A stretch of DNA of 64,000 nucleotides from Butyrivibrio sp. YAB3001. Lineage in GTDB: Bacteria > Bacillota > Clostridia > Lachnospirales > Lachnospiraceae. The notes under the pieces were generated by a model. That model saw nothing but the letters and a program-made list of their open reading frames with translations, ran no database searches and was not told where the DNA came from. The position numbers and the translations under genes are program-made. Of the stretch, positions 46,028 through 54,902 are shown in pieces; position 1 is the stretch's first letter, and each line of letters begins with the position of its first letter. Location: assembly GCF_900112195.1 (NCBI RefSeq), contig NZ_FOKR01000010.1, positions 101,910 to 165,909 on the forward strand, read 5' to 3'.

Positions 46028-46993
46028 TCATGCTTCATCGCTAAAGATGCTATCTTTTTGAGTTACAAATAATACTATTGTAAAAATGCCTACTAGAACA
46101 AAGAATATAACTGAAAAAGCTGCTGCATATCCAAGCTTATTTTTTTCAAATCCATACATGTAGATAACATAAGATAAAAACATAGACTTCTTGGCCGGGC
46201 CGCCATTTGTAAGGGCTAGAGCCGGATTAACTACCTGCAGATGTGTGATAAGAGCAGTCAATACATTATAAAAAATAATAGGCTTGATGCATGGAATAGT
46301 TATGTTCCAAAATCTCTGCCATGAGTTGGCTCCATCTATCTGAGCTGCTTCCTTGTACACAGTAGGTACATTTTGAAGTCCTGCAAGGAATATTACTATG
46401 AGATTTCCGCTGGCCCATACTGCGATGAGAACAAGGGCCGGTATTACCTGCCTTGGACTGTCCAAAAATCTCTGGGGTGGAATTCCTAGCATTCTGAAGA
46501 TGAAGTTAAAGAGTCCATAGTTCTGCTCATAAAGCCATTGCCAGCCTTTGAAAACACCTATTGCCGGTAGCAGATAGGGTATAAAAAAAATAGATCTGAA
46601 GATAGTTCTTCCAAAAATATCCATGTTTAGAATAAGTGCTATCACCAGAGAATAGATAACCGCGCCGATAACTGCCAAAAATGCATACAAAAGCGTTGCC
46701 TTTACAGCACTTGCAAAATACACATCTTTTGTAAAAATCCTAATGTAATTATCCAGACCCACAAATTCAGGGGTGGACAAACCATTATAGCTAAACAAAC
46801 TAAGTACAAACACTGCTATGGTAGGAAGATAACTTATAAAGGTGATTCCAAGGAATGCTGGAATCAGACACAAATAGGCACATCTTTCCTCTTTTCTATT
46901 ATATTTGGACTGAGAAGTACGTATTTTTCTTTTGCCGGATGCTCTTTTCATACTCTTCGCCTCGCCTGTACTATATATCCCCGCAACTTCCAT
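46028..46993 (-). CDS. Carbohydrate ABC permease, MalF type
   Basis: About 321 residues from ATG 46993 (GGGGAGAGGG lies 9 nt before). A basic N-terminus precedes six membrane segments. The EAA loop reads TVYKEAAQIDGANSWQRFWN, and PALALTNGGPAKKSMFLSYV is conserved in UgpA/MalF-type permeases. Works with the MalG-type permease and the lipoprotein binding protein encoded upstream. Confidence 0.95.
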   Translation of the reverse strand: MEVAGIYSTGEAKSMKRASGKRKIRTSQSKYNRKEERCAYLCLIPAFLGITFISYLPTIAVFVLSLFSYNGLSTPEFVGLDNYIRIFTKDVYFASAVKATLLYAFLAVIGAVIYSLVIALILNMDIFGRTIFRSIFFIPYLLPAIGVFKGWQWLYEQNYGLFNFIFRMLGIPPQRFLDSPRQVIPALVLIAVWASGNLIVIFLAGLQNVPTVYKEAAQIDGANSWQRFWNITIPCIKPIIFYNVLTALITHLQVVNPALALTNGGPAKKSMFLSYVIYMYGFEKNKLGYAAAFSVIFFVLVGIFTIVLFVTQKDSIFSDEA

Positions 46994-47104
46994 TGTATAA
47001 TCCCTCTCCCCTGATATCAACGCCGGCGAAGGCAGTTATACTGCACTTTTGACCATGTTTCAAAGGCTATAATAAACTGTCTTCGCACGGCAATGTATTA
47101 AGTG

Positions 47105-48556
47105 TTAATTATTTGTGCTGAAAATATCATTTAGCTCATCATAATACTCATCGATAGCTTCTTTCATTGTCTGATCACCAGACCAAACAGCCGAGAATGC
47201 TGAATCAAGAGTTGCATTAAACTCGTCTGTTGCATTGATGTAATACCATGCTGTTGACTGAGAATTTTCTCTTGCGTAGTCTACTACTGCACTCTTGTAC
47301 ATATCATGGTCAGGATAATTAGGGTTATCAATCCACTTATTTGTAAATTCATCATCTGTGTACCACTTATCAAGAATAGGCATCCATGTTCCTGCTTCAA
47401 TAAGTGACCAGCTGTTTTCTTCCTGGTAGTACCACTTGAGCCATGTCATAGCTTCTTCAGGGTGCTTGGTTGTAGCAAATACCACGTTTGGTCCGCCAGT
47501 ACAAATTGTAACCTTCTCCTTCATGTAAGGAAGAACGCCTACGCCATATTTAAAATCTGCAGATGGTCCAAGGAAGGTTCCAACATTCCATGTTCCATCT
47601 GTAGCCATAACAACCTTCTTGGAACCAAGTGAGGATTCAAGCGCGTTAGCTGCGCTTGTTACAGGAGGTGCACAGTGATAAACATCTGAAAGGTCTGCAA
47701 TTTTCTGCAGTGCTTCTACTGTTGCATCGTCATTGATAGTACATTCTTTGCCGTCAGCACTATAATATCCGCCACCATTACTCTTTGCCCATACTTCAAG
47801 CTGCCATGGAAGAGTGTTAACTGTGCAGCCGTAAACATCAACGTTTGCTGGATCAAAGTCTGGACTTAATGCGTTATTACCGTTGATATCAACTGTGAGA
47901 GTCTGAGCTATCTTAACAAATGTATCCCAGTCCCATGCACTGTCTGCACTTGCAGGAGGTGTAAAATCAGCAACATTTAATCCCTGTTTGGAACAAATTT
48001 CTTCCAAAAGATCTATGTTGTACCAAAGGGTAAGTACCTCATTGGCTGCTGAATAAGCCACAGGTGTTCCCTGATATTTAAAGGTTATGGAATCAAGAGG
48101 TTTGGAATCACCTTCATCGTACATTGAGCTGATGTCTGCAAGTAATCCATTCTCTGCAAATTTCAATACTCCAGCTTCACTCATGATGGCTGTGTCAGGA
48201 AGTTCTCCTGCTGTAGCCATTGCGTTTAACTTGGTTACATAGGTATCATGGTCAATCTTGATTACTTCTACTTCAATTTCATCCTGGGACTGATTGAACT
48301 TATCAGCCACCGCCTGAGTTGCAGCAGTCTCTGTTTCATTGCCCCACTGAGCATAGGTAATATGTACCTTTTCTCCAGTGCTCTCACTAGTTGAAGCAGG
48401 TGTCTCTGTCTCTGTTTTAGGTGTCTCTACTGCGTTCTGCGTTATGTCCTGCGCTTCCCCCTGTGCGCTTTGAGAACTTGCACCACAACCTGTTACCAAC
48501 ATTGCCGTAGTAGTAACAACAGTTAATGCCATGCTCAACAATCTTTTCTTTTGCAT
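47105..48556 (-). CDS. Sugar ABC transporter binding lipoprotein
   Basis: About 483 residues from ATG 48556 (AAAGGAGGATATTTCAAGT precedes). Signal peptide with lipobox AMLVTGC, then an acidic Thr/Ser linker and the solute-binding fold of family 1: ITYAQWGNETETAATQAVAD, ATAGELPDTAIMSEAGVLKF, HPEEAMTWLKWYYQEENSWS. Anchored outside the membrane, it delivers oligosaccharides to the two permeases. The ligand is unknown; the neighbour GH127 suggests arabinose-containing or mixed oligosaccharides. Confidence 0.94.
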   Translation of the reverse strand: MQKKRLLSMALTVVTTTAMLVTGCGASSQSAQGEAQDITQNAVETPKTETETPASTSESTGEKVHITYAQWGNETETAATQAVADKFNQSQDEIEVEVIKIDHDTYVTKLNAMATAGELPDTAIMSEAGVLKFAENGLLADISSMYDEGDSKPLDSITFKYQGTPVAYSAANEVLTLWYNIDLLEEICSKQGLNVADFTPPASADSAWDWDTFVKIAQTLTVDINGNNALSPDFDPANVDVYGCTVNTLPWQLEVWAKSNGGGYYSADGKECTINDDATVEALQKIADLSDVYHCAPPVTSAANALESSLGSKKVVMATDGTWNVGTFLGPSADFKYGVGVLPYMKEKVTICTGGPNVVFATTKHPEEAMTWLKWYYQEENSWSLIEAGTWMPILDKWYTDDEFTNKWIDNPNYPDHDMYKSAVVDYARENSQSTAWYYINATDEFNATLDSAFSAVWSGDQTMKEAIDEYYDELNDIFSTNN

Positions 48557-48608
48557 ACTTGAAATATCCTCCTTTAGAAAATTATTTTTCAGCAGTAATG
48601 TTCTATCT

Positions 48609-50549
48609 TTAGATAGAAATATTCTGCCAGACTTCCATCTCTCCAATACCTCTGTTGTTCCAAAAAGCATAGGGAACCGCTCTGATCTTCACAGGCTTCT
48701 TAGTAAATCTTGCCTCTCCGTAAAGGCTGCCATCTTCAATACCAACACTCTTAACCCTGTAGCCCTCATACTCTATCGCCGGTACTTCTCCCGGGAATTC
48801 TTCATAAGCTTTGCCCTTTAGCAGATTAGCATCAGTGTCCACGTAAATGTCAGATAAGTTCTGGCCATTGTCCGCCTCCTCCAGGCAATAGACCATAGGT
48901 CCATGCATTACAGCAACCTTACCTGCATCAGCCCTAACATTGTGGTCTGCTGCCACAAATCTTGGATGAACCCCCATATTAAGCTCAATCCTGTGTTTAC
49001 CACCCTTAAGAGCAATTACTGCATAGTTATTGTCAGCTATATAGGAAAGCTTTTCACCATCAAGGGCTATCTCCATATCTTTGGCATAGGCTGGAACTCT
49101 TATCCTGATATCTGTAGCCTGCAGAGTAGAAATCCTGATATCTACTGTTCCATCTGTCAAAAGAGCTGACTTAAGCTCCACTAATATTTCCTGACCGGAA
49201 TTATCCACCGAAAGGGTTGATGATATGAACTGATTAATGTAGATTCCCTTTTCATCACAAGCATATAAATACTGAGAAAGAGAAGCCAGCGTTCTCGCAA
49301 GATTAGGAGGACAGCAGGCAACACTAAACCATTTCTGCCTGACAGGTTTAACGTGATCCATATAGGTATTCTCAGTACAAAACTGCGGAATCATCTCTAA
49401 TGGATTTACGTAAAAATATCTGTCTCCTTCCAGATTCATAGCTGCCAGAATAGTGTTGTACAATACTCTTTCAACTGTATCATAATAGCTTGCATTTTTC
49501 TTTAGGGCAGCCATCCTCTGTCCAAACATCATCATTCCCACAGAAGCACAAGTCTCACAATAATTTGTGCTGTTAGGCAGGTCGTAATCTGTGGTAAAAC
49601 ACTCCAAAAATCCGCTGCTGCCAATTCCTCCTGTGATATACATTCTCTTGCCTACCATGTTATCCCACAGTCTGTCACAGGCTTTTTCCATTTCTTTATC
49701 CTGCTGCCATTTTGCCAGGTCTGCCATAGCACTGTACAGGTACATTGCCCTTACAGCATGACCTTCAGCCTCAGTTTGTTCTACTGGAGGTTTCTCTGCC
49801 TGTGCATACTTCATAGAATAGTTTCTAAACTCAGGAAAGAACTCAGGGCCTTCTCTGCCATCAATCTCATTCTGCAAATAATTAGGTGCAGTTCCCCTCT
49901 GTCTGACAAAATAATCAGCCTGCTTTAAGTACTTGTCATCCCTGGTCCACCTATAAAGCTTGATCAAAGCCAACTCAATTTCTTCATGCCCTGGAACTCC
50001 AGGAATCTGTCCTTTCTTTGTTCCAAATACCCTGCAAATAAGGTCAGCATTCCTCATTGCAATTTGAAGAAATTTCTCCTTACCAGTGGCCAGTGCATAA
50101 GCAACTGCTGCCTCAATCATATGTCCTGAGGTATATAATTCGTGTCCCTCAACCAGGTTTGTCCATTTCTTTTCCCGAGCTGTTATCTGAAAGTAAGTAT
50201 TTAAATATCCGTCTTTTTCCTGAGCCTTTTCCAAAATATCGATCACCTGATCAATTTTACCTTCAAACTGAGTCCCGCTGCCTATTGCAATGCAATAGGC
50301 AGCTGACTCTATCCACTTATATAGATCAGTATCAAGAAAAACTACTCCTTGCCGTTCTCCCTCTTGTAGTCCGGCAGCTATACGGAAGTTTTTGATACAT
50401 CCCGTAGGATCAGTTCCTTCCAGTTCATCATTTAGAGCTTTCCACTGATGAACCAGCATGACTTCACTTACTTTATTGATATAATGCCCGAATAAAGGAT
50501 CAGTGACTTTTACCTGCTGAAGTTTCAATGGTCTTATTTCTTTTTCCAT
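48609..50549 (-). CDS. GH127 beta-L-arabinofuranosidase-type enzyme (DUF1680)
   Basis: About 646 residues from ATG 50549. It starts IRPLKLQQVKVTDPLFGHYI, has ESAAYCIAIGSG and YLNTYFQITAREKKWTNLVE, and NYCETCASVGMMMFGQRMAA with VACCPPNLARTLASLSQYLY. In the characterised GH127 enzyme the Glu and Cys of ExC and the CC pair bind zinc and provide the Cys nucleophile; all are present. No signal peptide, so it trims imported beta-L-arabinofuranosides such as those of plant glycoproteins. First gene of the operon. Confidence 0.93.
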   Translation of the reverse strand: MEKEIRPLKLQQVKVTDPLFGHYINKVSEVMLVHQWKALNDELEGTDPTGCIKNFRIAAGLQEGERQGVVFLDTDLYKWIESAAYCIAIGSGTQFEGKIDQVIDILEKAQEKDGYLNTYFQITAREKKWTNLVEGHELYTSGHMIEAAVAYALATGKEKFLQIAMRNADLICRVFGTKKGQIPGVPGHEEIELALIKLYRWTRDDKYLKQADYFVRQRGTAPNYLQNEIDGREGPEFFPEFRNYSMKYAQAEKPPVEQTEAEGHAVRAMYLYSAMADLAKWQQDKEMEKACDRLWDNMVGKRMYITGGIGSSGFLECFTTDYDLPNSTNYCETCASVGMMMFGQRMAALKKNASYYDTVERVLYNTILAAMNLEGDRYFYVNPLEMIPQFCTENTYMDHVKPVRQKWFSVACCPPNLARTLASLSQYLYACDEKGIYINQFISSTLSVDNSGQEILVELKSALLTDGTVDIRISTLQATDIRIRVPAYAKDMEIALDGEKLSYIADNNYAVIALKGGKHRIELNMGVHPRFVAADHNVRADAGKVAVMHGPMVYCLEEADNGQNLSDIYVDTDANLLKGKAYEEFPGEVPAIEYEGYRVKSVGIEDGSLYGEARFTKKPVKIRAVPYAFWNNRGIGEMEVWQNISI

Positions 50550-50719
50550 GCCCAATGCCCCTTCATATTTTTTAGTTAATAAGCACTCCGTTTTCATCAA
50601 AGGTGTACTTCTCTCCTTCTAGTTGTGTGCAAAGTTAACGTTTTCCCTTTTCATATATAAAGCTGTAGTCTTCGCTACAACTCATGATATTCTTTTAACT
50701 CATCTCCCAATTTCATTTT

Positions 50720-50735
50720 AGGTAAACGTTTACCT
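50720..50735. promoter_or_regulatory. LacI-type operator between GH127 and lacI
   Basis: AGGTAAACGTTTACCT is a perfect 16-bp palindrome with the central CG typical of LacI-family operators. It lies about 170 bp upstream of the GH127 start and 155 bp before the divergent LacI start. Confidence 0.85.
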
Positions 50736-50822
50736 TAATTTGGATTTTAAATTGTTGCATTATATATGTAAATAGCAATTTTCAATAATATTGCGAGCAA
50801 TTTTTTGGTTGTTTTTTATTAA

Positions 50823-50836
50823 GAAAACGTTTACCA
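50823..50836. promoter_or_regulatory. Second LacI-type operator
   Basis: GAAAACGTTTACCA has one perfect half (CGTTTACC) of the site at 50720 and a degenerate other half. It lies 40 bp before the GTG start of the + strand lacI, so autoregulation is likely. Confidence 0.65.
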
Positions 50837-50874
50837 TTATCTTGTAATTAGTATTTTGGAAGTGAGGACGAACT

Positions 50875-51897
50875 GTGTCTAATATGAAGGACATCGCAAA
50901 AAAAGCTCAGGTATCTGTCGCAACAGTATCCAAGGTTTTAAATGGCACCGGAAATATAAGTGAAGAGACCACCAGGAAAATTCTGGAAATTGCTGAGGAA
51001 CTTAATTATCATCCCAACCTCTATGCCAGAAATCTAAAAACTGGTTCCAGCAGGACAATTGGGATCCTTGCAGAGGATCTTACCGTATTCAACACTCCTC
51101 CAGTAATAGACGGCATCGGAGCCTGTTGTGAAGAGAAGGGTTATCGTTATCTCTTGGAAAATCTTCGCATAAACACTCTTGGTATTGATCCTGACAATGA
51201 CAAGGATAGATACTCAGAAATCAAAAACAATGCAGTTTCACACATGAGTTCCATGCAGGTTGATGGAATTATTTATCTTGGCTGCCATTCTCACAGAGTA
51301 GTAGCAAGCATATTTGAAAACAATATTCCTTTCGTATGCGCTTACTGCATTTCTCCATCCCTTGCGATTCCTTCTGTTTTGTATGATGATCAGCACGCCG
51401 CCTATGAAGCAGTTTCTCTTCTGATCAAAAAAGGGCACAAAAAAATAGCCACCATAACTGGCAAAGTAAGCAGTGTTCACACCAGATGGCGACTAACAGG
51501 TTATCAGGAATCCTTATATGATCACAACATACCATATAATCCGGGATATGTAATCAACGGAGACTGGTCAAGAGACAGTGGCTACAGTGCCACCAAGAAA
51601 CTTATCAGACAGCATGTGACTGCTATTTTTTCCCACAACGATGAAATGGCCATGGGCGTAATAGATGCCTGCAATGATGCTGGGATTCAGGTTGGCAAGG
51701 ATATTGCACTTATTGGCTTTGATAACAGAGAATTATCAACAGTGTGTCGTCCAACACTCACAACTGTCGAGCCTCCACTTTTTGATATCGGCTACAAATC
51801 AGCCGAAGGCCTGATTTCAAAAATTGAACATAAAGAAGACATTCTGCGAGGCGAAGTGCGACTTCCTTGCAGGATAATAGAAAGAGATTCTACCTGA
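50875..51897 (+). CDS. LacI-family regulator, divergent
   Basis: 340 residues. MKDIAKKAQVSVATVSKVLN and GTGNISEETTRKILEIAEEL form the HTH and hinge region; TIGILAEDLTVFNTPPVIDG and DIALIGFDNRELSTVCRPTL belong to the ligand domain. A GTG start is chosen because GAGGACGAACT lies at proper distance; the next ATG is nine bases on. It is transcribed away from the GH127 operon, with palindromic operators in the shared 325-bp gap. The gene ends within its terminator. Confidence 0.95.
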   Translation: MSNMKDIAKKAQVSVATVSKVLNGTGNISEETTRKILEIAEELNYHPNLYARNLKTGSSRTIGILAEDLTVFNTPPVIDGIGACCEEKGYRYLLENLRINTLGIDPDNDKDRYSEIKNNAVSHMSSMQVDGIIYLGCHSHRVVASIFENNIPFVCAYCISPSLAIPSVLYDDQHAAYEAVSLLIKKGHKKIATITGKVSSVHTRWRLTGYQESLYDHNIPYNPGYVINGDWSRDSGYSATKKLIRQHVTAIFSHNDEMAMGVIDACNDAGIQVGKDIALIGFDNRELSTVCRPTLTTVEPPLFDIGYKSAEGLISKIEHKEDILRGEVRLPCRIIERDST

Positions 51898-51917
51898 TTG
51901 GTAGAATCTCCTTTTTT
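51884..51917 (+). terminator. Terminator of the divergent lacI gene
   Basis: GAGATTCTACC (51884-51894) with GGTAGAATCTC (51900-51910), perfect 11 bp, loop TGATT, then CTTTTTTC. The stop codon is in the loop. Confidence 0.95.
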
Positions 51918-51945
51918 CACTCCGCTCTTCCTAGTACGCAAGGAA

Positions 51946-51982
51946 AGCCCTTGGTTGTAAATGAATCTACTACAACCAAAGG
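51946..51982. other. Second dyad after lacI
   Basis: CCTTGGTTGTA pairs with TACAACCAAAGG across about 12 nt. On the plus strand TCTTTTG follows. Could be a back-up terminator or end of the leftward AAA ATPase transcript. Confidence 0.4.
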
Positions 51983-52127
51983 TCTTTTGAATTATATGCT
52001 ACTGTTCTTTATTAGGATAGATGGCACAAATGAAGAATCGGAGGAGAGTGTAGACGCTGAGCAGTTATTACCGTTTCTGTGATTCGCTCTTGCTTTCATT
52101 TCCATTTCATTCATGTTCAAATTCTCA

Positions 52128-52985
52128 TCAAAACTCGTTTTTATGCTTTTCAAAAAACTCAAAGTAAGTCCTTACTCCCTCAAGCTCCGTCCACTTCTTG
52201 ATATCTACTGGCCTTTCATCAAGGACATAAATCAGTGCACCTTTTAACGCCAACAAAAATGGGGAATGTGTTGCTATTATAAACTGGCATCCAAAGAACC
52301 TTGCTGAATTCTGGATAAACTCAAGCAATTCCAACTGCCTCTGAGGCGAGAGTGAGTTTTCAGGCTCATCCAACAGATAAAGTCCATTATCTTTAATCTT
52401 TTCAGAGAAATATTGCAGAGCACTTTCTCCATTGCTGTGCTCTATAATGTTATTTCCAATCGTATCTCTAACATACTTTGACTGTGTCTTGGATCTGGCA
52501 TCCACAACTTTCTTGAGCTGCTCATAATCATCAAGTGACTTCATCTGAAACTTTGAATGCTTATTCTCAATCCATTCATCAAAAGCCTGCTCTCTCTTCC
52601 GGTCAACGCCATCGTTCAGAGCCCTTAAGTTAAGCATGAAATCAAATACATCATCACTTGTGATCATCCTGATTTCTTCAGGTCTGCCTTCATGTGTCAT
52701 CTCAAAATCACACATACCGATATAATCACCAAAAAAACTACTTCTGTTGAACAATGTATCTCTTTCGGCTTTCAGTTTCTCTGCCATAACGTTCAGGGCT
52801 GTGCTCTTTCCTGAGCCATTGTTTCCATACAAAATCGTTATTTCAGAAAAAGACAGCTCCCGAAGCTCATTCTCTGCGAACACCCCAAACGGATAGAACG
52901 AGGTATAGCACGTTCTTCTTATATAGTTTACAAACTGCTCTTCATTTTCCACTCCTGGAAACTTAAATGAGTCAATATATCTCAT
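52128..52985 (-). CDS. AAA-family ATPase, RecF/SMC-like
   Basis: About 285 residues from ATG 52985. Walker A ITILYGNNGSGKSTALN, a long middle insert, Walker B GLYLLDEPENSLSPQRQLEL and the D-/H-loop IATHSPFLLALKGALIYVLD. This is the stand-alone AAA_21/ABC-type ATPase set, as in ATP-binding proteins of anti-phage modules and RecF-like factors. Its start is 1 nt past the stop codon of the triple-fusion gene, so translation is coupled. Last gene of the 52-58 kb cluster. Biological role unknown. Confidence 0.88.
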   Translation of the reverse strand: MRYIDSFKFPGVENEEQFVNYIRRTCYTSFYPFGVFAENELRELSFSEITILYGNNGSGKSTALNVMAEKLKAERDTLFNRSSFFGDYIGMCDFEMTHEGRPEEIRMITSDDVFDFMLNLRALNDGVDRKREQAFDEWIENKHSKFQMKSLDDYEQLKKVVDARSKTQSKYVRDTIGNNIIEHSNGESALQYFSEKIKDNGLYLLDEPENSLSPQRQLELLEFIQNSARFFGCQFIIATHSPFLLALKGALIYVLDERPVDIKKWTELEGVRTYFEFFEKHKNEF

Positions 52986-52986
52986 T

Positions 52987-53955
52987 TTAAACCTCAAAAT
53001 CCAGGCAGCTTCTGATCTTGGTATAAGGTCTTACCTTAGAATCAGCTACTGCTACGTGCTCAGGATGTACTGAATATCCCTTAAGCGCCTCTATGCTCTC
53101 AAAAGTTGAATCCAACATAAGGTCTGCATTTGAAGATTCAAGACCGTTGATATTGACCTTGATATCAACAATTCCAGGCACCTTGCCCTTTAATCCTTCA
53201 AGACCTTCCTTTATTTCCTGCTTAATAGTCACCTTTTCTTCTGCAGAAAGCTCATCCTTAAGTGTCCACAAAATCACATGCTTAACCATTCTCGTTCCCT
53301 TTATCCTTTCCATCAATTCCTTGTTCCGCTCTAGCGCATCATATATGCCATCTTCAGAAAGCACTCCTCGCTTCAGGTCTTTGGGCAAAAGTCCATCTTC
53401 ATCCATGACATAATCATTTTTCCAATCCTGGCTGGAATAATATTCGTCAAGTTTCTTGATCTCTGTCTGATAGTCCAAGAACTCTTGTGGAGCTTCCTCA
53501 GCGTCATCCATTCTTCTCAAAGCTTCATCAAGAATAGATTCCATTTTAAAGATGCGCCTTACAGCTCTAAGAATCCGTTCCTTTTCCCTGCAGATGTAGT
53601 CCCAACTGCAGTCTCCGCAAATGTCGCTTCTGATACCGGCATCAATGATTTTCTCCCGCACCAGTTCGGTAAACTCGGCAAAAGAAATCTCATCACCCTC
53701 TACTAAACCGCAAGCCTTCAGGACTTCTTCATCATATCTTTTAACCTTATCAGCAGTAGTGCATTCTCCCGCCTCATTATTAGGGCAGTTCCTGCAGACA
53801 ATATCCGTCTCAACCTTCAGCCGAATCTTCTGAGACGGATCCGACTCCATCTCCCTGATTATTCTGCCCATATGGTCGGTGAAGTCCTCGCTATAGCCCT
53901 TACCTTCATAAAACTGAAAACACATTCCATGATGTGGTCGTAAAACTCTGCTCAT
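52987..53955 (-). CDS. DUF1284-DUF4298-Dabb fusion protein
   Basis: 322 residues, three parts. Residues 1-~133: DUF1284-like, LRPHHGMCFQFYEGKGYSED with several Cys (VCRNCPNNEAGECTTADKV, ICGDCSWDYIC), probably metal-binding. Residues ~134-225: DUF4298-like helical segment, ILDEALRRMDDAEEAPQEFL, KLDEYYSSQDWKNDYVMDED. Residues ~226-322: Dabb stress-responsive ferredoxin fold, MVKHVILWTLKDELSAEEKV. Each part is known as a separate small protein; I do not know this fusion. GGAAATGAG precedes the start. Sits between the FMN-binding protein and the ATPase. Confidence 0.78.
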   Translation of the reverse strand: MSRVLRPHHGMCFQFYEGKGYSEDFTDHMGRIIREMESDPSQKIRLKVETDIVCRNCPNNEAGECTTADKVKRYDEEVLKACGLVEGDEISFAEFTELVREKIIDAGIRSDICGDCSWDYICREKERILRAVRRIFKMESILDEALRRMDDAEEAPQEFLDYQTEIKKLDEYYSSQDWKNDYVMDEDGLLPKDLKRGVLSEDGIYDALERNKELMERIKGTRMVKHVILWTLKDELSAEEKVTIKQEIKEGLEGLKGKVPGIVDIKVNINGLESSNADLMLDSTFESIEALKGYSVHPEHVAVADSKVRPYTKIRSCLDFEV

Positions 53956-53964
53956 CTCATTTCC

Positions 53965-54474
53965 TTATACGTCCAGATGCTGTCTGTTCCCAAAGCCATC
54001 CTTTTTAAGATCCGAATCCAAAAGATCATAACTCTCCGGCACAATCTTTATAAGATTCATAGGCATCGGAAGTTGTTTCATTGCTTCCACAGGAATCTTC
54101 TTATACTCCATGATTTTCAGATATTCCTCGGTGAACGGCTCAATCATGCTGGCAAGTCCCATCACCTGTAAGCTCTTAAGCTGATGGAATCCACCATAGG
54201 GCTCATAGATAGCAAATGCCACATGCTTATTATCCTTCAGAGCCTTGAACTTCAGACCCCCTTCGGAAAAGAGATAGAAGTTGCCATCTACGTAGTTGTA
54301 TTCAATAGGAGTGCATCTCACAAAACCCCCTGATGCGACAGCCAATGCACATGTATTGTGTGCCTTTATAAACTCATCAATCTTATCCTTAAGAGCATCT
54401 TCCTTCATGTGAACAGAATTCTTATCCTTTTCTACCCACACTGACGCTGCTTTGTCATAATCTATTTCCCACAT
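53965..54474 (-). CDS. Pyridoxamine-5'-phosph-oxidase-like split-barrel protein
   Basis: 169 residues. DKIDEFIKAHNTCALAVASG and VRCTPIEYNYVDGNFYLFSE then GGLKFKALKDNKHVAFAIYE match FMN-binding split-barrel proteins related to PNP oxidase. The C-terminus carries a variable helical part. Likely binds FMN, F420 or haem; substrate unknown. It starts 3 nt past the stop of the exported protein gene. Confidence 0.85.
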   Translation of the reverse strand: MWEIDYDKAASVWVEKDKNSVHMKEDALKDKIDEFIKAHNTCALAVASGGFVRCTPIEYNYVDGNFYLFSEGGLKFKALKDNKHVAFAIYEPYGGFHQLKSLQVMGLASMIEPFTEEYLKIMEYKKIPVEAMKQLPMPMNLIKIVPESYDLLDSDLKKDGFGNRQHLDV

Positions 54475-54477
54475 TTT

Positions 54478-54873
54478 CTACTTCATTGCCACCAATACGG
54501 CATCCTTTCTATCAAAATAATCATCCATATTGCTGCTTAGCCCAGCAGCCTTCCATGCCTGGTCAAAAGAAATATCCTCTATATTGCTAAGATAGACAAA
54601 AGTACTGTCCTTGACAGCTTCGCCCATTCTGCCGGTAATCTCAAGGCGATACTTATAAGCACACTCATCTGTCTTCCAGGTTCCGTCAGCCATCTCATAA
54701 TAACGCACCATGGTCAACAACTGATTATTTGCTATGAGCTCCTCTGCCCGGTTTCCATCCGTCACTTCATAAGTCCTTACAGCATCTGAATCAGCAATCA
54801 AGAATTGTGCACTAAGAGAATAATTAATTAGGATAGCTGCCGCAATTACTCCAAGAGTTCTTTTTATTCGCAT
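54478..54873 (-). CDS. Small exported protein, unknown function
   Basis: 131 residues. MRIKRTLGVIAAAILINYSL followed by SAQF is a signal peptide or membrane anchor. The mature part contains LEITGRMGEAVKDSTFVYLS and ISFDQAWKAAGLSSNMDDYF, seen (from memory) in short secreted Lachnospiraceae proteins without assigned role. AAAGGGATGAA precedes the ATG. Part of the dense minus-strand cluster. Confidence 0.65.
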   Translation of the reverse strand: MRIKRTLGVIAAAILINYSLSAQFLIADSDAVRTYEVTDGNRAEELIANNQLLTMVRYYEMADGTWKTDECAYKYRLEITGRMGEAVKDSTFVYLSNIEDISFDQAWKAAGLSSNMDDYFDRKDAVLVAMK

Positions 54874-54902
54874 TTCATCCCTTTTACAACTTCTCCTTCA
54901 TT

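Noticed and set aside
50718..50840. CcpA cre sites
   Set aside because: The dyads have a central CG like cre, but the flanks (AGGTAAACGTTTACCT) fit a local LacI operator better; CcpA binding cannot be excluded.
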